DNA of 64,000 nt, from NCBI GenBank assembly GCA_942493125.1, contig OW818667.1, forward strand, positions 1,798,001 through 1,862,000, written 5' to 3'. Positions 51,200-59,464 of the stretch are shown here, in pieces. The DNA is from Fusibacter_C sp942493125 (lineage in GTDB: Bacteria > Bacillota > Clostridia > Peptostreptococcales > Acidaminobacteraceae). A program made the position numbers and the translations under genes. The notes under the pieces are model-generated. The model searched no databases. It was not told the DNA's origin and was given only the letters and a program-made list of their open reading frames with translations. The first letter of the stretch is position 1; each line of letters starts with the position of its first letter.

Positions 51200-51769
51200 A
51201 TGTCAAATCAACCATTATATATATATCTTGTGTTCTCAAAAACCGGCACATGGCTCGCAAGAACACTTAAATACTTTTCTAAAACAAAATATGTTCATAC
51301 TTCAATCGGCTTTGAAGATACGTTTACTGAAATCTATTCATTCGGTCGCATTCACGTAAACAATCCATTTTCAGGCGGATTTGTAAAAGAAAATCTGTAT
51401 GATGGCGTCTATAAAAAGAATAAGTCTAGTGAATGTAAAATTTTTAAGATTCCAGTTACGGAAGAACAATACCTCGGACTGAAAAAAGACATCGAATTCT
51501 TCTACACAAACCGTGCAAAATACAGGTACAACTTCTTAGGATTATTTGGCATTCTATTTAATAGGCCACTCAATCGTAAGTATCATTATTTTTGCTCTCA
51601 ATTTGTCTATACCCTTTTAAAAAGGCACAAATTGCTCGACTTCGATAAGCACCCTGAACTCGTTCAAACGATTGACCTATTTGAAATTGAAAATAAGTCA
51701 CTCATATACGAGGGGTTGATCATCGACATGAAACGCAAAGAGCCTGCTGCAACAAAAAAATTAATCTAA
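51200..51769 (+). CDS. hypothetical protein, possible permuted NlpC/P60-like (YiiX-type) cysteine hydrolase
   Basis: 189 residues, no signal peptide. The order His-then-Cys is that of permuted papain-like folds: 'SKTKYVHTSIGFEDTFTEIY' near the N-terminus and 'YHYFCSQFVYTLLKRH' near residue 135. The rest is basic and aromatic. This resembles YiiX/YebB-type proteins, which lack an established substrate. Confidence in translation is good (ATG after GGAGCAATCT, own terminator), but the family call is by eye only. Single gene, divergent from the PAS-GGDEF gene. Confidence 0.65.
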   Translation: MSNQPLYIYLVFSKTGTWLARTLKYFSKTKYVHTSIGFEDTFTEIYSFGRIHVNNPFSGGFVKENLYDGVYKKNKSSECKIFKIPVTEEQYLGLKKDIEFFYTNRAKYRYNFLGLFGILFNRPLNRKYHYFCSQFVYTLLKRHKLLDFDKHPELVQTIDLFEIENKSLIYEGLIIDMKRKEPAATKKLI

Positions 51770-51773
51770 ATTC

Positions 51774-51827
51774 AAAAAGCCTCGTCACCGACAGAACTTC
51801 ATGTTCATGGTGCCAAGGCTTTTTTTC
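51774..51827. terminator. bidirectional terminator after the YiiX-like gene
   Basis: AAAAAGCCTcGtCACC (from 51774) pairs with GGTGcCaAGGCTTTTTTT (to about 51827) with two mismatches. Serves both convergent genes. Confidence 0.8.
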
Positions 51828-51838
51828 ATTTTTACATT

Positions 51839-52498
51839 CTACTCATTAACCTGTGATTGCGTTTTTGCAATCTCCTCTAAAAATACTTCAAGCGGTTGGT
51901 TGCCAACAAATTCATATTGATCGTTGATGACGACCTTTGGCACACTGGATACACTAAATTTTACTGAGAGTTCCTCAAATGTTTGCGCTTCTATCATCTC
52001 AGCATCGATAAATTCACTTTCCAGAGCCAATTTATGCGCCTTTTGAACGGCACCTGCACAATGTGGGCAGCTTAACGTTACAAAGACTTTTATATTGACC
52101 GGTTTCTCGATTGCTTTTATCTGAGACATGAACTCCTGCGGCAATACTTCGCCTGTTCCAGACACTTCGAGAATCGCTGGGATAAATGAATTGATTTCAT
52201 GTCCTGCTGGGATGCCATTGAATTTGATGCCCAAGTATTCTTTTTGATCATTTAGCAATACGATGCTTGGTACCATCTGAACGTTGTATGCAACAGCTCT
52301 ATCTTGATTTGCATCAAAATCCAAAGACTCTAAGTGAATCTTATCGCTTAATGCTTCGATTTCTTTCATAAAGTTTACTGTGTCTTCACATGAATCGCAA
52401 TCATCTTTCTTTGTAAAAACAGCCAACGTCACATCGCGTTTCATATCTGCAAATATTTCTTTTAATTGATCTTCTATTTGTTCATTTAAAAAGCTCAT
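51839..52498 (-). CDS. two-domain glutaredoxin/thioredoxin-like protein (PDO/AhpF-N-like)
   Basis: 219-residue protein of two thioredoxin folds in tandem, like protein disulfide oxidoreductases and the AhpF N-terminal domain. The N-terminal domain has CDSC (in 'KDDCDSCEDTVNF'), the C-terminal domain has CPHC ('TLSCPHCAGAVQ') and cis-Pro segments 'MVPSIVL' and 'SVPKVVI'. ATG 52498 is preceded by AAGGAGGACATC; a start seven codons earlier is possible but lacks a good site. 23 nt downstream of the thioredoxin-reductase-like gene, so the two probably form one disulfide-reducing pair. Not a standard single-domain TrxA. Confidence 0.88.
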   Translation of the reverse strand: MSFLNEQIEDQLKEIFADMKRDVTLAVFTKKDDCDSCEDTVNFMKEIEALSDKIHLESLDFDANQDRAVAYNVQMVPSIVLLNDQKEYLGIKFNGIPAGHEINSFIPAILEVSGTGEVLPQEFMSQIKAIEKPVNIKVFVTLSCPHCAGAVQKAHKLALESEFIDAEMIEAQTFEELSVKFSVSSVPKVVINDQYEFVGNQPLEVFLEEIAKTQSQVNE

Positions 52499-52521
52499 GA
52501 TGTCCTCCTTGTTGAACACTA

Positions 52522-53508
52522 TTATTTGAGTCGATTGAGATAATCATTAGCGGTAAGTGCCGCTTTTGCGCCTTCTCCTGCGGATATGATAATTTGCTTA
52601 TAAGGCACATCAGTAACATCTCCGGCGGCAAATATGCCAGGTACTGATGTTTCATTAAGGGCATTGACTATGATTTCACCACGGTTATTTAACGCAACCG
52701 TATCTTTAACGAATTCGCTGTTAGGCAGGTAACCGATTTCGACAAACAATCCATTGGCTTCCAAGAAACGCGATGAACCCGATTTTTTATCCTTGATTTC
52801 AATGCCGCTCATTAAGCCTTGCCCTTTGACTTCCAAGATTTCCGTTTCGAGAAGGACCGTCACATTTTTAAAGGTATGGAGCTTGTCAATCACGATTTGA
52901 TCAGCCCTTAGACTGCTTCTGTGCACGACGGTTACTGTATTTACGATTTTTGCGAGATCTATGGCAGCTTCAATTGCCGAGTTGCCGCCACCGGCTACGA
53001 CGACATCTAAGCCTTCAAACAATGGCCCGTCGCAAATGGCGCAGTATGCAACACCCTTGCCCAAAAAGTTATCTTCTCCTGTAACACCTAAGCGTCTTGG
53101 CTTGCTACCAGTTGCCAAAATGACAGTAAGCGCATTCAGTGTTTCTCCTGTACTTAGCGCAAGCTTGAAACCTGAATCTTCTTTTGTAACGGAAAGAATA
53201 TCTGCATCCCTTAAAATTGGGACATTCAATGTTGCGACGTGTTTATTGAATTCGAGGATCAAGTCAGAACCCGTTGCAAATTCAAAACCTAAGTAGTTTT
53301 CAACAGAAGTTGTATCGATGACTTGGCCACCAACTTTTCTACCGACTATGCCAACGAGCATGCCTTTCCTTTTTGCATAGAGCGCAGCATTTAGGCCTGC
53401 TGGACCTGCACCAACGATGATCATATCGTAAGTCAACGACTTATCGAAATCTACCGTTTTCTTGTTTTTGTACTGTGCATTTAACTCTAAGTTGAGATTC
53501 TTATCCAT
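52522..53508 (-). CDS. trxB: thioredoxin-reductase-like NAD(P)H:disulfide oxidoreductase
   Basis: 328-residue FAD enzyme. FAD loop 'DMIIVGAGPAGLNAALYAKR', redox disulfide CAIC in 'GVAYCAICDGPLF', NAD(P) loop 'VVVAGGGNSAIEAAIDLAK', and FAD C-terminal motif 'GIFAAGDVTDVPYKQ'. An N-terminal extension of about 27 polar residues precedes the FAD loop and is longer than in typical TrxB. Located directly upstream of the PDO-like gene, which is its likely electron acceptor. Possible link to Tpx and MsrA. Confidence 0.9.
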   Translation of the reverse strand: MDKNLNLELNAQYKNKKTVDFDKSLTYDMIIVGAGPAGLNAALYAKRKGMLVGIVGRKVGGQVIDTTSVENYLGFEFATGSDLILEFNKHVATLNVPILRDADILSVTKEDSGFKLALSTGETLNALTVILATGSKPRRLGVTGEDNFLGKGVAYCAICDGPLFEGLDVVVAGGGNSAIEAAIDLAKIVNTVTVVHRSSLRADQIVIDKLHTFKNVTVLLETEILEVKGQGLMSGIEIKDKKSGSSRFLEANGLFVEIGYLPNSEFVKDTVALNNRGEIIVNALNETSVPGIFAAGDVTDVPYKQIIISAGEGAKAALTANDYLNRLK

Positions 53509-53557
53509 TTTTTTGCCTCTCTTTATGATTATTCGCCACAGGGACGTTACATGACTA

Positions 53558-54217
53558 TTACATCACATTCGCTTTTAGTATTTTACTGACTGACGACTCA
53601 GATAAGCCACCAAACAATAACCCTAGTTCTTTGAGTGAAAGCAAAGAAGACTTCCTAAATTCTATGATCAAATCATTGCGAATTTCCTTGTTACCAAGCA
53701 TCTCGTCAACCGTCATTTGATGGCTACTAGCAAGCTTTTCCAGCTTCAAGTAAGCTTCGTCTCTCGTTTTGAGACATGGCATGCAAATCGCATCAAAGGG
53801 GTTTTCATCGTCACAATATAGTGGGTCGCTATTAAAACAAGACATTTTTTCGTTTTTAGAATTGACAACATCTGACCTGACGGCTTCATACGTGCAAGCT
53901 GAATCGATAAGATGACTTTTGTATCTGTCTTTGAACAATGGGCCATCAAAACCCACATACATCGCGTATGCGATATTTAGTGATTTCATCAATTTTGATA
54001 AATCACTGCCATTTGCATGGATGATGATGTGGTAGGTGTTGGGATCCTCAAGGCAATAAGCATATAGCTTGATGCCATATTTTTGTTTGGTTTCCTTAAG
54101 GAGCTGTAAAAATTTCATCCGTTCATCGTCTGATTCGAACAGACTTCTCAGTTCGGTACTTCTCTGTTGAATATGATAGACACCTTCTGGTGTCGCCCCT
54201 CGCGCTTTTCTAGCCAT
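53558..54217 (-). CDS. Y1-transposase (REP-associated/IS200-like) derivative lacking catalytic residues
   Basis: 219-residue protein. Residues 1-125 match the TnpA_REP/Y1 pattern: 'VYHIQQRSTELRSLFESDDE', 'FLQLLKETKQKYGIKLYAYC', 'HANGSDLSKLMKSLNIAYAM', 'GPLFKDRYKSHLID'. The HUH site reads NTYH instead of NHxH, and the catalytic-Tyr helix (normally RYIHxNP) reads RSDVVNS, so both key sites are lost. The C-terminal part (about 150-219) is a helix-turn-helix-like region, 'SLKELGLLFGGLSESSVSKI', as in clostridial RAYT-like proteins. Probably a domesticated or decaying DNA-binding protein. A hairpin at 54270-54317 lies just upstream. Confidence 0.8.
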   Translation of the reverse strand: MARKARGATPEGVYHIQQRSTELRSLFESDDERMKFLQLLKETKQKYGIKLYAYCLEDPNTYHIIIHANGSDLSKLMKSLNIAYAMYVGFDGPLFKDRYKSHLIDSACTYEAVRSDVVNSKNEKMSCFNSDPLYCDDENPFDAICMPCLKTRDEAYLKLEKLASSHQMTVDEMLGNKEIRNDLIIEFRKSSLLSLKELGLLFGGLSESSVSKILKANVM

Positions 54218-54269
54218 AAACTCACCTGACCTTCTCGCTCAGTATAACAGAGGTCACTACGCAATTCAA

Positions 54270-54317
54270 GTACCGTCCCTGTAAATTCACAATTCATTTA
54301 CATTTACAGTGCGGTAC
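54270..54317. repeat. imperfect inverted repeat (REP-like hairpin) next to the Y1-derived gene
   Basis: Arms GTACCG-tcc-CTGTAAAT (54270-54286) and ATTTACAG-tg-CGGTAC (54302-54317) with a 15-nt loop. No T-run follows, so it is not an intrinsic terminator. Similar GTACCGTCCC-type sequences accompany Y1 transposase relatives in clostridia, from memory; the association here is inference. Confidence 0.55.
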
Positions 54318-54334
54318 TCGATCTTTTTGCGATA

Positions 54335-55057
54335 TTAAAATGACAATATTTTTTCCAGAAAGCGCTTTAACTTATCACTTTCGGGGTTTTCTAGTATATC
54401 CGGTGAGCCGTGTTCAATGATTTTGCCTTCATCCATGAAGACGATATAATCTGCCACTTCTCTCGCAAAGCCAATTTCATGGGTGACTATGACGAAATCG
54501 ATGCGATCTTCAACCAACAATTTGATGGCGTTAAGTACTTCATGCGTAAGAATTGGATCGAGTGAAGAGGTCGGTTCATCCAGCAAGATCAGGTCGGGTT
54601 TAATGGATAATGCCCTTACGATGGATACCCTTTGTGCCTGTCCGCCACTGATTTGATGCGGTTTTTTTTCAGCATGCTCCAAAAGGCCAAATTGCTCCAA
54701 GAGTGCCATGACTTCCGGCATGACTTCAGCTCTTTTTCTGCCATGAACTTTTTCAAGGACAAGCAAAATATTTTCAAGTACTGAAAGATGCGGAAATAAG
54801 TTGTGATCCTGAAAGACGAAGCCGATGCGCTTTCGATAGGCTTCATCAGTGGATGCGTTTACGATGTGTCCATTGACTTCAATTTGACCTGAGTCAAAAG
54901 ATTCAAGTCCGGCCATTTGCCTTAAAAGGGTCGATTTGCCACTACCTGAGGCACCAATGAGAGCGACGACTTTAACGTCCATAAGCTCAAGATCGATATT
55001 GTCTAGCACGGTCTTCCCGGAATACGTTTTTTTGAGTTTGTTAAGCTTCAAATTCAT
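54335..55057 (-). CDS. polar amino acid ABC importer, ATP-binding protein (GlnQ-like)
   Basis: 240-residue ATPase: Walker A GASGSGKSTLLRQM, Q-loop 'GFVFQDHNLFPHLSVLEN', signature SGGQAQRVSIVRAL, Walker B 'LILLDEPTSSLDP', switch His 'VTHEIGFA'. The D-loop and His pattern match polar amino acid importers. Overlaps the permease gene by 17 nt. With the permease and binding protein upstream it forms a complete importer, probably for glutamine, glutamate or another polar amino acid. Confidence 0.92.
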   Translation of the reverse strand: MNLKLNKLKKTYSGKTVLDNIDLELMDVKVVALIGASGSGKSTLLRQMAGLESFDSGQIEVNGHIVNASTDEAYRKRIGFVFQDHNLFPHLSVLENILLVLEKVHGRKRAEVMPEVMALLEQFGLLEHAEKKPHQISGGQAQRVSIVRALSIKPDLILLDEPTSSLDPILTHEVLNAIKLLVEDRIDFVIVTHEIGFAREVADYIVFMDEGKIIEHGSPDILENPESDKLKRFLEKILSF

Positions 55058-55796
55058 GAGTCACCTTGTAGTTGAATTTTTTCTCAAGATAGCGAACCAA
55101 TAATATAAGCGGAATCGTCAAGATTAAATAACCAATTGTTACAATAAAGAAGCCTTCAGGGTAGCGGAAGCTGATGGATTGAACCGTCTGAATCGCATTT
55201 AAAAATTCGTCTGTGGACATGTAAGCCAGCAACGCACTACTCTTGATGGTCATTGCAAATTGCCCCGCAAGCGGCGGCAAAATCGTCGTTATAACCTGTG
55301 GAAAGACGATGTACCGATACGTTTGATATCTTGAAAAGCCAAACATTTTGGCCGTCTGCCACTGATTGATATGGATGGATTCGATGGCACCTTTATAGAT
55401 ATCAGCAATATAAGCGCCGATGTAGAGTGACAAGGTCAATGCACCCACCCAAAATTTCGAATCCACATTGAACGCATTGCCAATATAGTAGTAAGCGATA
55501 ATCGCGATGACCACAAGCGGCGTCCCAAAGATGATCGTCTTATGGATCTCTGCCAAGTAATGAAGCACTTTATTTCGAGACTCGTGCATGAGATAGAGCA
55601 TAAGTCCGACGAAAAGCGCCAGTATCAAGGATACGGCGCTGATAGACAACGTGGTAAGCCATCCATTTAGGATAACTCTGTAGTATTGTTGATAGATAGA
55701 AAAATCGATGGTTTTTTCTAGAGCATTGGTATAGACAAAGTAGAACAACAAGCCATATAAACCGAATGCCGCTAAAAAACTGAGTGTTTTCTTCAT
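55041..55796 (-). CDS. polar amino acid ABC importer, permease
   Basis: 251-residue membrane protein with about five to six helices and the HisM/GlnP-type permease pattern, 'GWLTTLSISAVSLILALFVGL' near the start and the EAA-like loop 'WQTAKMFGFSRYQTYRYIVFPQ'. ATP-binding partner overlaps it by 17 nt; the binding protein gene lies 24 nt upstream. The extra N-terminal helix and 'FYFVYTNALEKTIDFSIYQQ' are unusual only in detail. Confidence 0.9.
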   Translation of the reverse strand: MKKTLSFLAAFGLYGLLFYFVYTNALEKTIDFSIYQQYYRVILNGWLTTLSISAVSLILALFVGLMLYLMHESRNKVLHYLAEIHKTIIFGTPLVVIAIIAYYYIGNAFNVDSKFWVGALTLSLYIGAYIADIYKGAIESIHINQWQTAKMFGFSRYQTYRYIVFPQVITTILPPLAGQFAMTIKSSALLAYMSTDEFLNAIQTVQSISFRYPEGFFIVTIGYLILTIPLILLVRYLEKKFNYKVTHEFEA

Positions 55797-55820
55797 TTTG
55801 TCCCCTTAATCGATTATGTT

Positions 55821-56606
55821 TTAAAAGAAAAACTCAAGACCTAAATCTTCAAATTCTTTCATTTTATCTAGAAGATAGGTTTCGCGAATGTCATCATAAG
55901 TACCATCGGTCTTAGCTTTTTCAATAAATTCGTTTATCTTGCCTTTTAACTCATCTTCACCTTTTCTCAGTGCGATGCCCCAACCTTTTGTGTTTGGCAA
56001 AGGTTCAAGGACTGTACGCGTCGTGTCAGGATAGTTTTCATTGTGTCTGATGATGGAAATCGGATCGTAAATAAAGACATCCGCTTTACCTTGCGCGACC
56101 TCTAGTACGGCACTGGCTTCTTCATCGATGTTTCTTATTTGAGCAAGTGGCGCGTTTTCAGCAGCCCATAGCGCACCAATCGTCCCTGTTTTTGAAGCGA
56201 TGATGACATCTGGATCGTTGAGATCAGCTGGAGATTGAACTTTGGAATCTTTATATACAAGCATCATGAGTTGGCTGTTTGTATAGGGATCCGAAAAGTC
56301 GACCACTTCTTCTCTTGCAGGTGTAATTGTCATTGATGATATAATCAAATCAATTGTCCCTTGTTCTAGTGCAGGGATCAAACTCGCATAATCCGTTTCA
56401 ACGATTTCGATTTCTCTACCAAGATACACGCCAAGTGCTTCTGCAAGCATGACGGATGCACCCGCAGGTTTGCCCGTTTCATCTTTTGTTTCAAATGGTG
56501 GGTATTTGAGTTCCATGCCGACGCGTAATGCTTTATCCTCTTCAGAGTTTTGGCAACCCGTAAGTACAAAGATGGCAATCAATACCAATAGAACGATTTT
56601 TTTCAT
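55821..56606 (-). CDS. polar amino acid ABC importer, substrate-binding lipoprotein
   Basis: 261-residue lipoprotein with lipobox LTGC (Cys18) after a hydrophobic signal, then a family-3 solute-binding domain: 'ALRVGMELKYPPFETKD', 'EQGTIDLIISSMTITPAREE', 'VVDFSDPYTNSQLMMLVYK'. The Thr and Arg of 'SSMTITPAR' are the amino-acid carboxylate-binding residues. Specificity cannot be set by eye. AGGAGGC lies 6 nt before the ATG. First gene of the importer operon. Confidence 0.93.
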   Translation of the reverse strand: MKKIVLLVLIAIFVLTGCQNSEEDKALRVGMELKYPPFETKDETGKPAGASVMLAEALGVYLGREIEIVETDYASLIPALEQGTIDLIISSMTITPAREEVVDFSDPYTNSQLMMLVYKDSKVQSPADLNDPDVIIASKTGTIGALWAAENAPLAQIRNIDEEASAVLEVAQGKADVFIYDPISIIRHNENYPDTTRTVLEPLPNTKGWGIALRKGEDELKGKINEFIEKAKTDGTYDDIRETYLLDKMKEFEDLGLEFFF

Positions 56607-56709
56607 AAAGCCTCCTGTTGTGATTTTCTATTGAACTGTAATACGGCCAAATATGACCTTCCCTTATTTTATACCATGAAAGTGTTCGTCAAAACACCTA
56701 TCCAATTTT

Positions 56710-56740
56710 TTTACACTTTTAGAGGGAAATAGTTTATAAT
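56710..56740 (+). promoter_or_regulatory. promoter of the pgsA-degV-mnmA operon
   Basis: TTTACA (56710-56715; TTACAC one base later also fits) and TATAAT (56735-56740), spacing 18-19 nt; then GAGAGGAG before a TTG start at 56791. Confidence 0.5.
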
Positions 56741-56790
56741 TACAATGTATACGTCTAATTTTAGCCATTATACGAGAGGAGTGTAAACGG

Positions 56791-57333
56791 TTGAAGAACA
56801 TACCCAATATACTGACTGCCATTCGATTAGTCCTTGTGCCCATTTTTCCTATCATTTATTTTTCAAATTTGGAAAATGCCCATTATTTCGCACTTATTAT
56901 TTTTATTATTGCTGGGTTCACAGATTATCTCGATGGCTATATCGCAAGAAAGTATGATATCATCACACCGTTCGGTACGGCGTTTGACCCGCTGGCTGAC
57001 AAATTGATGTTGTTAACGGCATTGTTCTCGCTCTATTTGGACCATTTTATCCCACTTTGGGTCTTGATCATCATGATGGTCAAAGAATGTATCCTCATAG
57101 TGACGGGCATCTTCCTCTACACGCGTAAAGAAAAAGTCATCATCCCTGCCAACGTCTTTGGTAAAATGGCGACCATCGTATTCAGTTTAGCGGTGGTACT
57201 ATTGCTCATAACGCCAAACACAAGCTGGCTTCAGGTGTTGTTGATGCTCGCGGTCGGCTTTAAGCTCATCGCCTTTTCATCCTACGTTAAAGCCATCTTA
57301 CTGCACAGACAACACATCAACCCATCAAAGTAG
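56791..57333 (+). CDS. pgsA: CDP-diacylglycerol--glycerol-3-phosphate 3-phosphatidyltransferase
   Basis: 180-residue membrane enzyme making phosphatidylglycerol phosphate. The CDP-alcohol phosphatidyltransferase motif D-X2-DG-X2-AR-X8-G-X3-D-X3-D is complete in the stretch from DYLDGYIAR to FDPLADK. About four to five helices. Starts at TTG 56791, with GAGAGGAG 8 nt upstream and the family's N-terminal 'LKNIPNILTAIRL'. First gene of a unit with degV and mnmA. Confidence 0.93.
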   Translation: MKNIPNILTAIRLVLVPIFPIIYFSNLENAHYFALIIFIIAGFTDYLDGYIARKYDIITPFGTAFDPLADKLMLLTALFSLYLDHFIPLWVLIIMMVKECILIVTGIFLYTRKEKVIIPANVFGKMATIVFSLAVVLLLITPNTSWLQVLLMLAVGFKLIAFSSYVKAILLHRQHINPSK

Positions 57334-57353
57334 AAAAATTATGGAGGCAACAC

Positions 57354-58232
57354 ATGACTATAAAAATCATCACCGACTCTTGCTGCGATCTGCCGCTGAG
57401 TTTTGTCGAGGACAATGCTGATCTTCTCACAGTCTTAGGCATGCCCATTCAGATTGCAGGTAGAGAAATCATCGATGATCTCGGCAAGACGTTCGACCGT
57501 TCTGAATTTTACGGTATGCTCAGACAAGGTATCATGCCAACAACATCACAAGTCAACGCTTTTAGATTTGAAGAGACTTTTAGAGAATCTATATCTGAAG
57601 GAAAATCTGTCATCTACCTCGGTTTTACTTCTGGCATGAGTGGCACTATGAACTCCGCTAATATTGCAAAGCAAATGATTCTAGATGACCATCCAGATGC
57701 CCAGTTACTTATTGTAGACACCCTTTCCGCTTCGATTGGCCAAGGTGCCATCATCGTGGAAGCCCTTAAACTTGCACGTTCTGGCCAAACCGTCGATCAA
57801 ATCTCCACTTGGGCAGAAGCGATCAAGCTCAAAACCCATCACTGGTTTGGCGTAGATGACCTCAACTATCTAAGAAATGGCGGTCGCATCTCATCCACTT
57901 CTGCTATGGTCGGCAATGTTTTAAACGTGAAACCGACACTTGGCGTCGATCACAGTGGCAAGCTCAAACCTTATGGCAACGTCAGAGGTCGCAAAAAATC
58001 CATCGCACATCTCGCATCAAAGTTTGAAGCGCATTATTGCAATGACAACGCGTCGACCGTCATCGTCGGACATGGCAATTGTCCTGAGGATGCAGAGCAA
58101 CTCACGGCTTTGATTCGTCAAATCGCACCTGACATAGAGATTATTGTCAGTGAGCTATCCATGACGATCGCATCGCACGTCGGTCCAAATATGATCGCCG
58201 TTGCGTTTATTGGAGACGAAAGGGAAAACTAG
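57354..58232 (+). CDS. DegV family fatty-acid-binding protein
   Basis: 292-residue DegV/FakB-like protein: 'MTIKIITDSCCDLPLSF' at the N-terminus, 'MPTTSQVNAFRFEETF', 'IYLGFTSGMSGTMNSANIAK', 'LNYLRNGGRISSTSAMVG' and 'PYGNVRGRKKSIAHL'. Members bind a fatty acid and hand it to a FakA-type kinase. Between pgsA (20-nt gap) and mnmA (3 nt), so it is cotranscribed with a phospholipid gene. Since the only DAK2-type kinase gene in the window is interrupted, its kinase partner is elsewhere or missing. Confidence 0.9.
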   Translation: MTIKIITDSCCDLPLSFVEDNADLLTVLGMPIQIAGREIIDDLGKTFDRSEFYGMLRQGIMPTTSQVNAFRFEETFRESISEGKSVIYLGFTSGMSGTMNSANIAKQMILDDHPDAQLLIVDTLSASIGQGAIIVEALKLARSGQTVDQISTWAEAIKLKTHHWFGVDDLNYLRNGGRISSTSAMVGNVLNVKPTLGVDHSGKLKPYGNVRGRKKSIAHLASKFEAHYCNDNASTVIVGHGNCPEDAEQLTALIRQIAPDIEIIVSELSMTIASHVGPNMIAVAFIGDEREN

Positions 58233-58235
58233 AAC

Positions 58236-59303
58236 ATGGCAAAGGTAGCAGTTGGTTTAAGTGGCGGTATCGACAGTGGTACAACCGCCCTCATGCTAAT
58301 AGAACGTGGATATGAAGTCATCGGCGTCACGATGTGGCTCTTCGATCACCAAACAAGTGAGCTTGAAGCTGCTAAAAAAGTGGCTGATGCACTAGGCATC
58401 CAGCATCATATTTTAGATTATCGCAGTGCGTTCCACGAGATCGTGGTTCAACCATTTATCAAACACTATGAGCAGGGGTTTACACCAAACCCCTGCCTTT
58501 TATGTAATAAACACTTCAAATATGGTCGGTTGATAGAGGATTGCGTCGCTTTAGGCGCTGACTACTTTGCAACGGGCCATTATGTTCGCTGCGATGTCAC
58601 TACTGAAACCGGAGAATACCAGATCAAGCGCGCCATCAACCACAAAAAAGACCAATCCTACAATCTGTATCACCTCGATCAACAGACGCTTTCAAGACTC
58701 ATTTTTCCACTGGGTCATATTGAAAGTAAGGATCATGTCAGGGCGCGATTCTCTGCACTCAATGTCGAGCTCGCACAAAAAAAAGACAGTTTGGGCATCT
58801 GCTTTATCCCACATAAAGACCATCGCAAGTTTTTGACGACCCTTGGCAGCACAGCCATGGAACTAGGCAACTTTGTGGATCTTAGCGGTCAAATTTTAGG
58901 CCACCATAATGGCACGGCAGCCTTTACCATCGGTCAAAAAAGACGCCTTGGCATGGATTTAAACGGACAGTATCTCAACGGCAAATACGTCGTCGTTGCG
59001 TTGAATCCGCACACCAACGACGTCGTTTTGGGAACTGAAGATGACCTAGCACACTTTGAAATCAAGTGCATCGACTTTAATATCGTGTCTCCGTTGTTTT
59101 TTGAATCGTTGAAAAATAGTGCCGAACTGGACGTCATAGTCAGCCAGTGGTCACAGGTCTATCGCGGTGTGCTCAATTATAATCAGGCAGATCGCACAGC
59201 TTTAGTCACTTTTGAGTCGCCTGTTCGAGCGCCAGCAAAAGGACAAGCCCTTGTGTGTTATCACCAAGAGGTGCTCATCGGTGGCGGTATTATTGTTGGT
59301 TAA
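58236..59303 (+). CDS. mnmA: tRNA-specific 2-thiouridylase
   Basis: 355-residue enzyme that thiolates U34 of tRNA(Lys/Glu/Gln). PP-loop 'VGLSGGIDSGTTALMLIERG', the catalytic Cys pair in 'TPNPCLLCNKHFKYG' and 'DSLGICFIP', 'FATGHYVR' and 'QSYNLYHL' are present; the C-terminal beta domain ends 'VLIGGGIIVG'. Length agrees. Third gene of the pgsA operon. No iscS/nifS next to it. Confidence 0.95.
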   Translation: MAKVAVGLSGGIDSGTTALMLIERGYEVIGVTMWLFDHQTSELEAAKKVADALGIQHHILDYRSAFHEIVVQPFIKHYEQGFTPNPCLLCNKHFKYGRLIEDCVALGADYFATGHYVRCDVTTETGEYQIKRAINHKKDQSYNLYHLDQQTLSRLIFPLGHIESKDHVRARFSALNVELAQKKDSLGICFIPHKDHRKFLTTLGSTAMELGNFVDLSGQILGHHNGTAAFTIGQKRRLGMDLNGQYLNGKYVVVALNPHTNDVVLGTEDDLAHFEIKCIDFNIVSPLFFESLKNSAELDVIVSQWSQVYRGVLNYNQADRTALVTFESPVRAPAKGQALVCYHQEVLIGGGIIVG

Positions 59304-59343
59304 TACGCAATATAATCAATGGATGATTCATTTTTCTAAGTTC

Positions 59344-59367
59344 AGAAAATCTTAAGGTTTTTACAAG
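59344..59367 (+). promoter_or_regulatory. response-regulator box upstream of the vanR-like gene
   Basis: AGAAAAT-CTTAAG (59344-59356) followed by TACAAG (59362-59367): half sites 11 bp apart, start to start. The same layout and an identical AGAAAATCTTAAG occur at 61323-61346. A TATAAT lies at 59413-59418. Additional ATGCACAAT repeats (59385-59393, 59431-59439) flank it. Confidence 0.6.
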
Positions 59368-59464
59368 TAAAATGTAGGATATCAATGCACAATTTGAAGT
59401 ATTCTATTTATATATAATCTACTCACAATGATGCACAATGAAGCACAAAGAAGGGACCATACTT

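Noticed and set aside
54270..54317. Hairpin as terminator of the amino acid ABC operon
   Set aside because: No T-run follows on either strand and the stem is interrupted.
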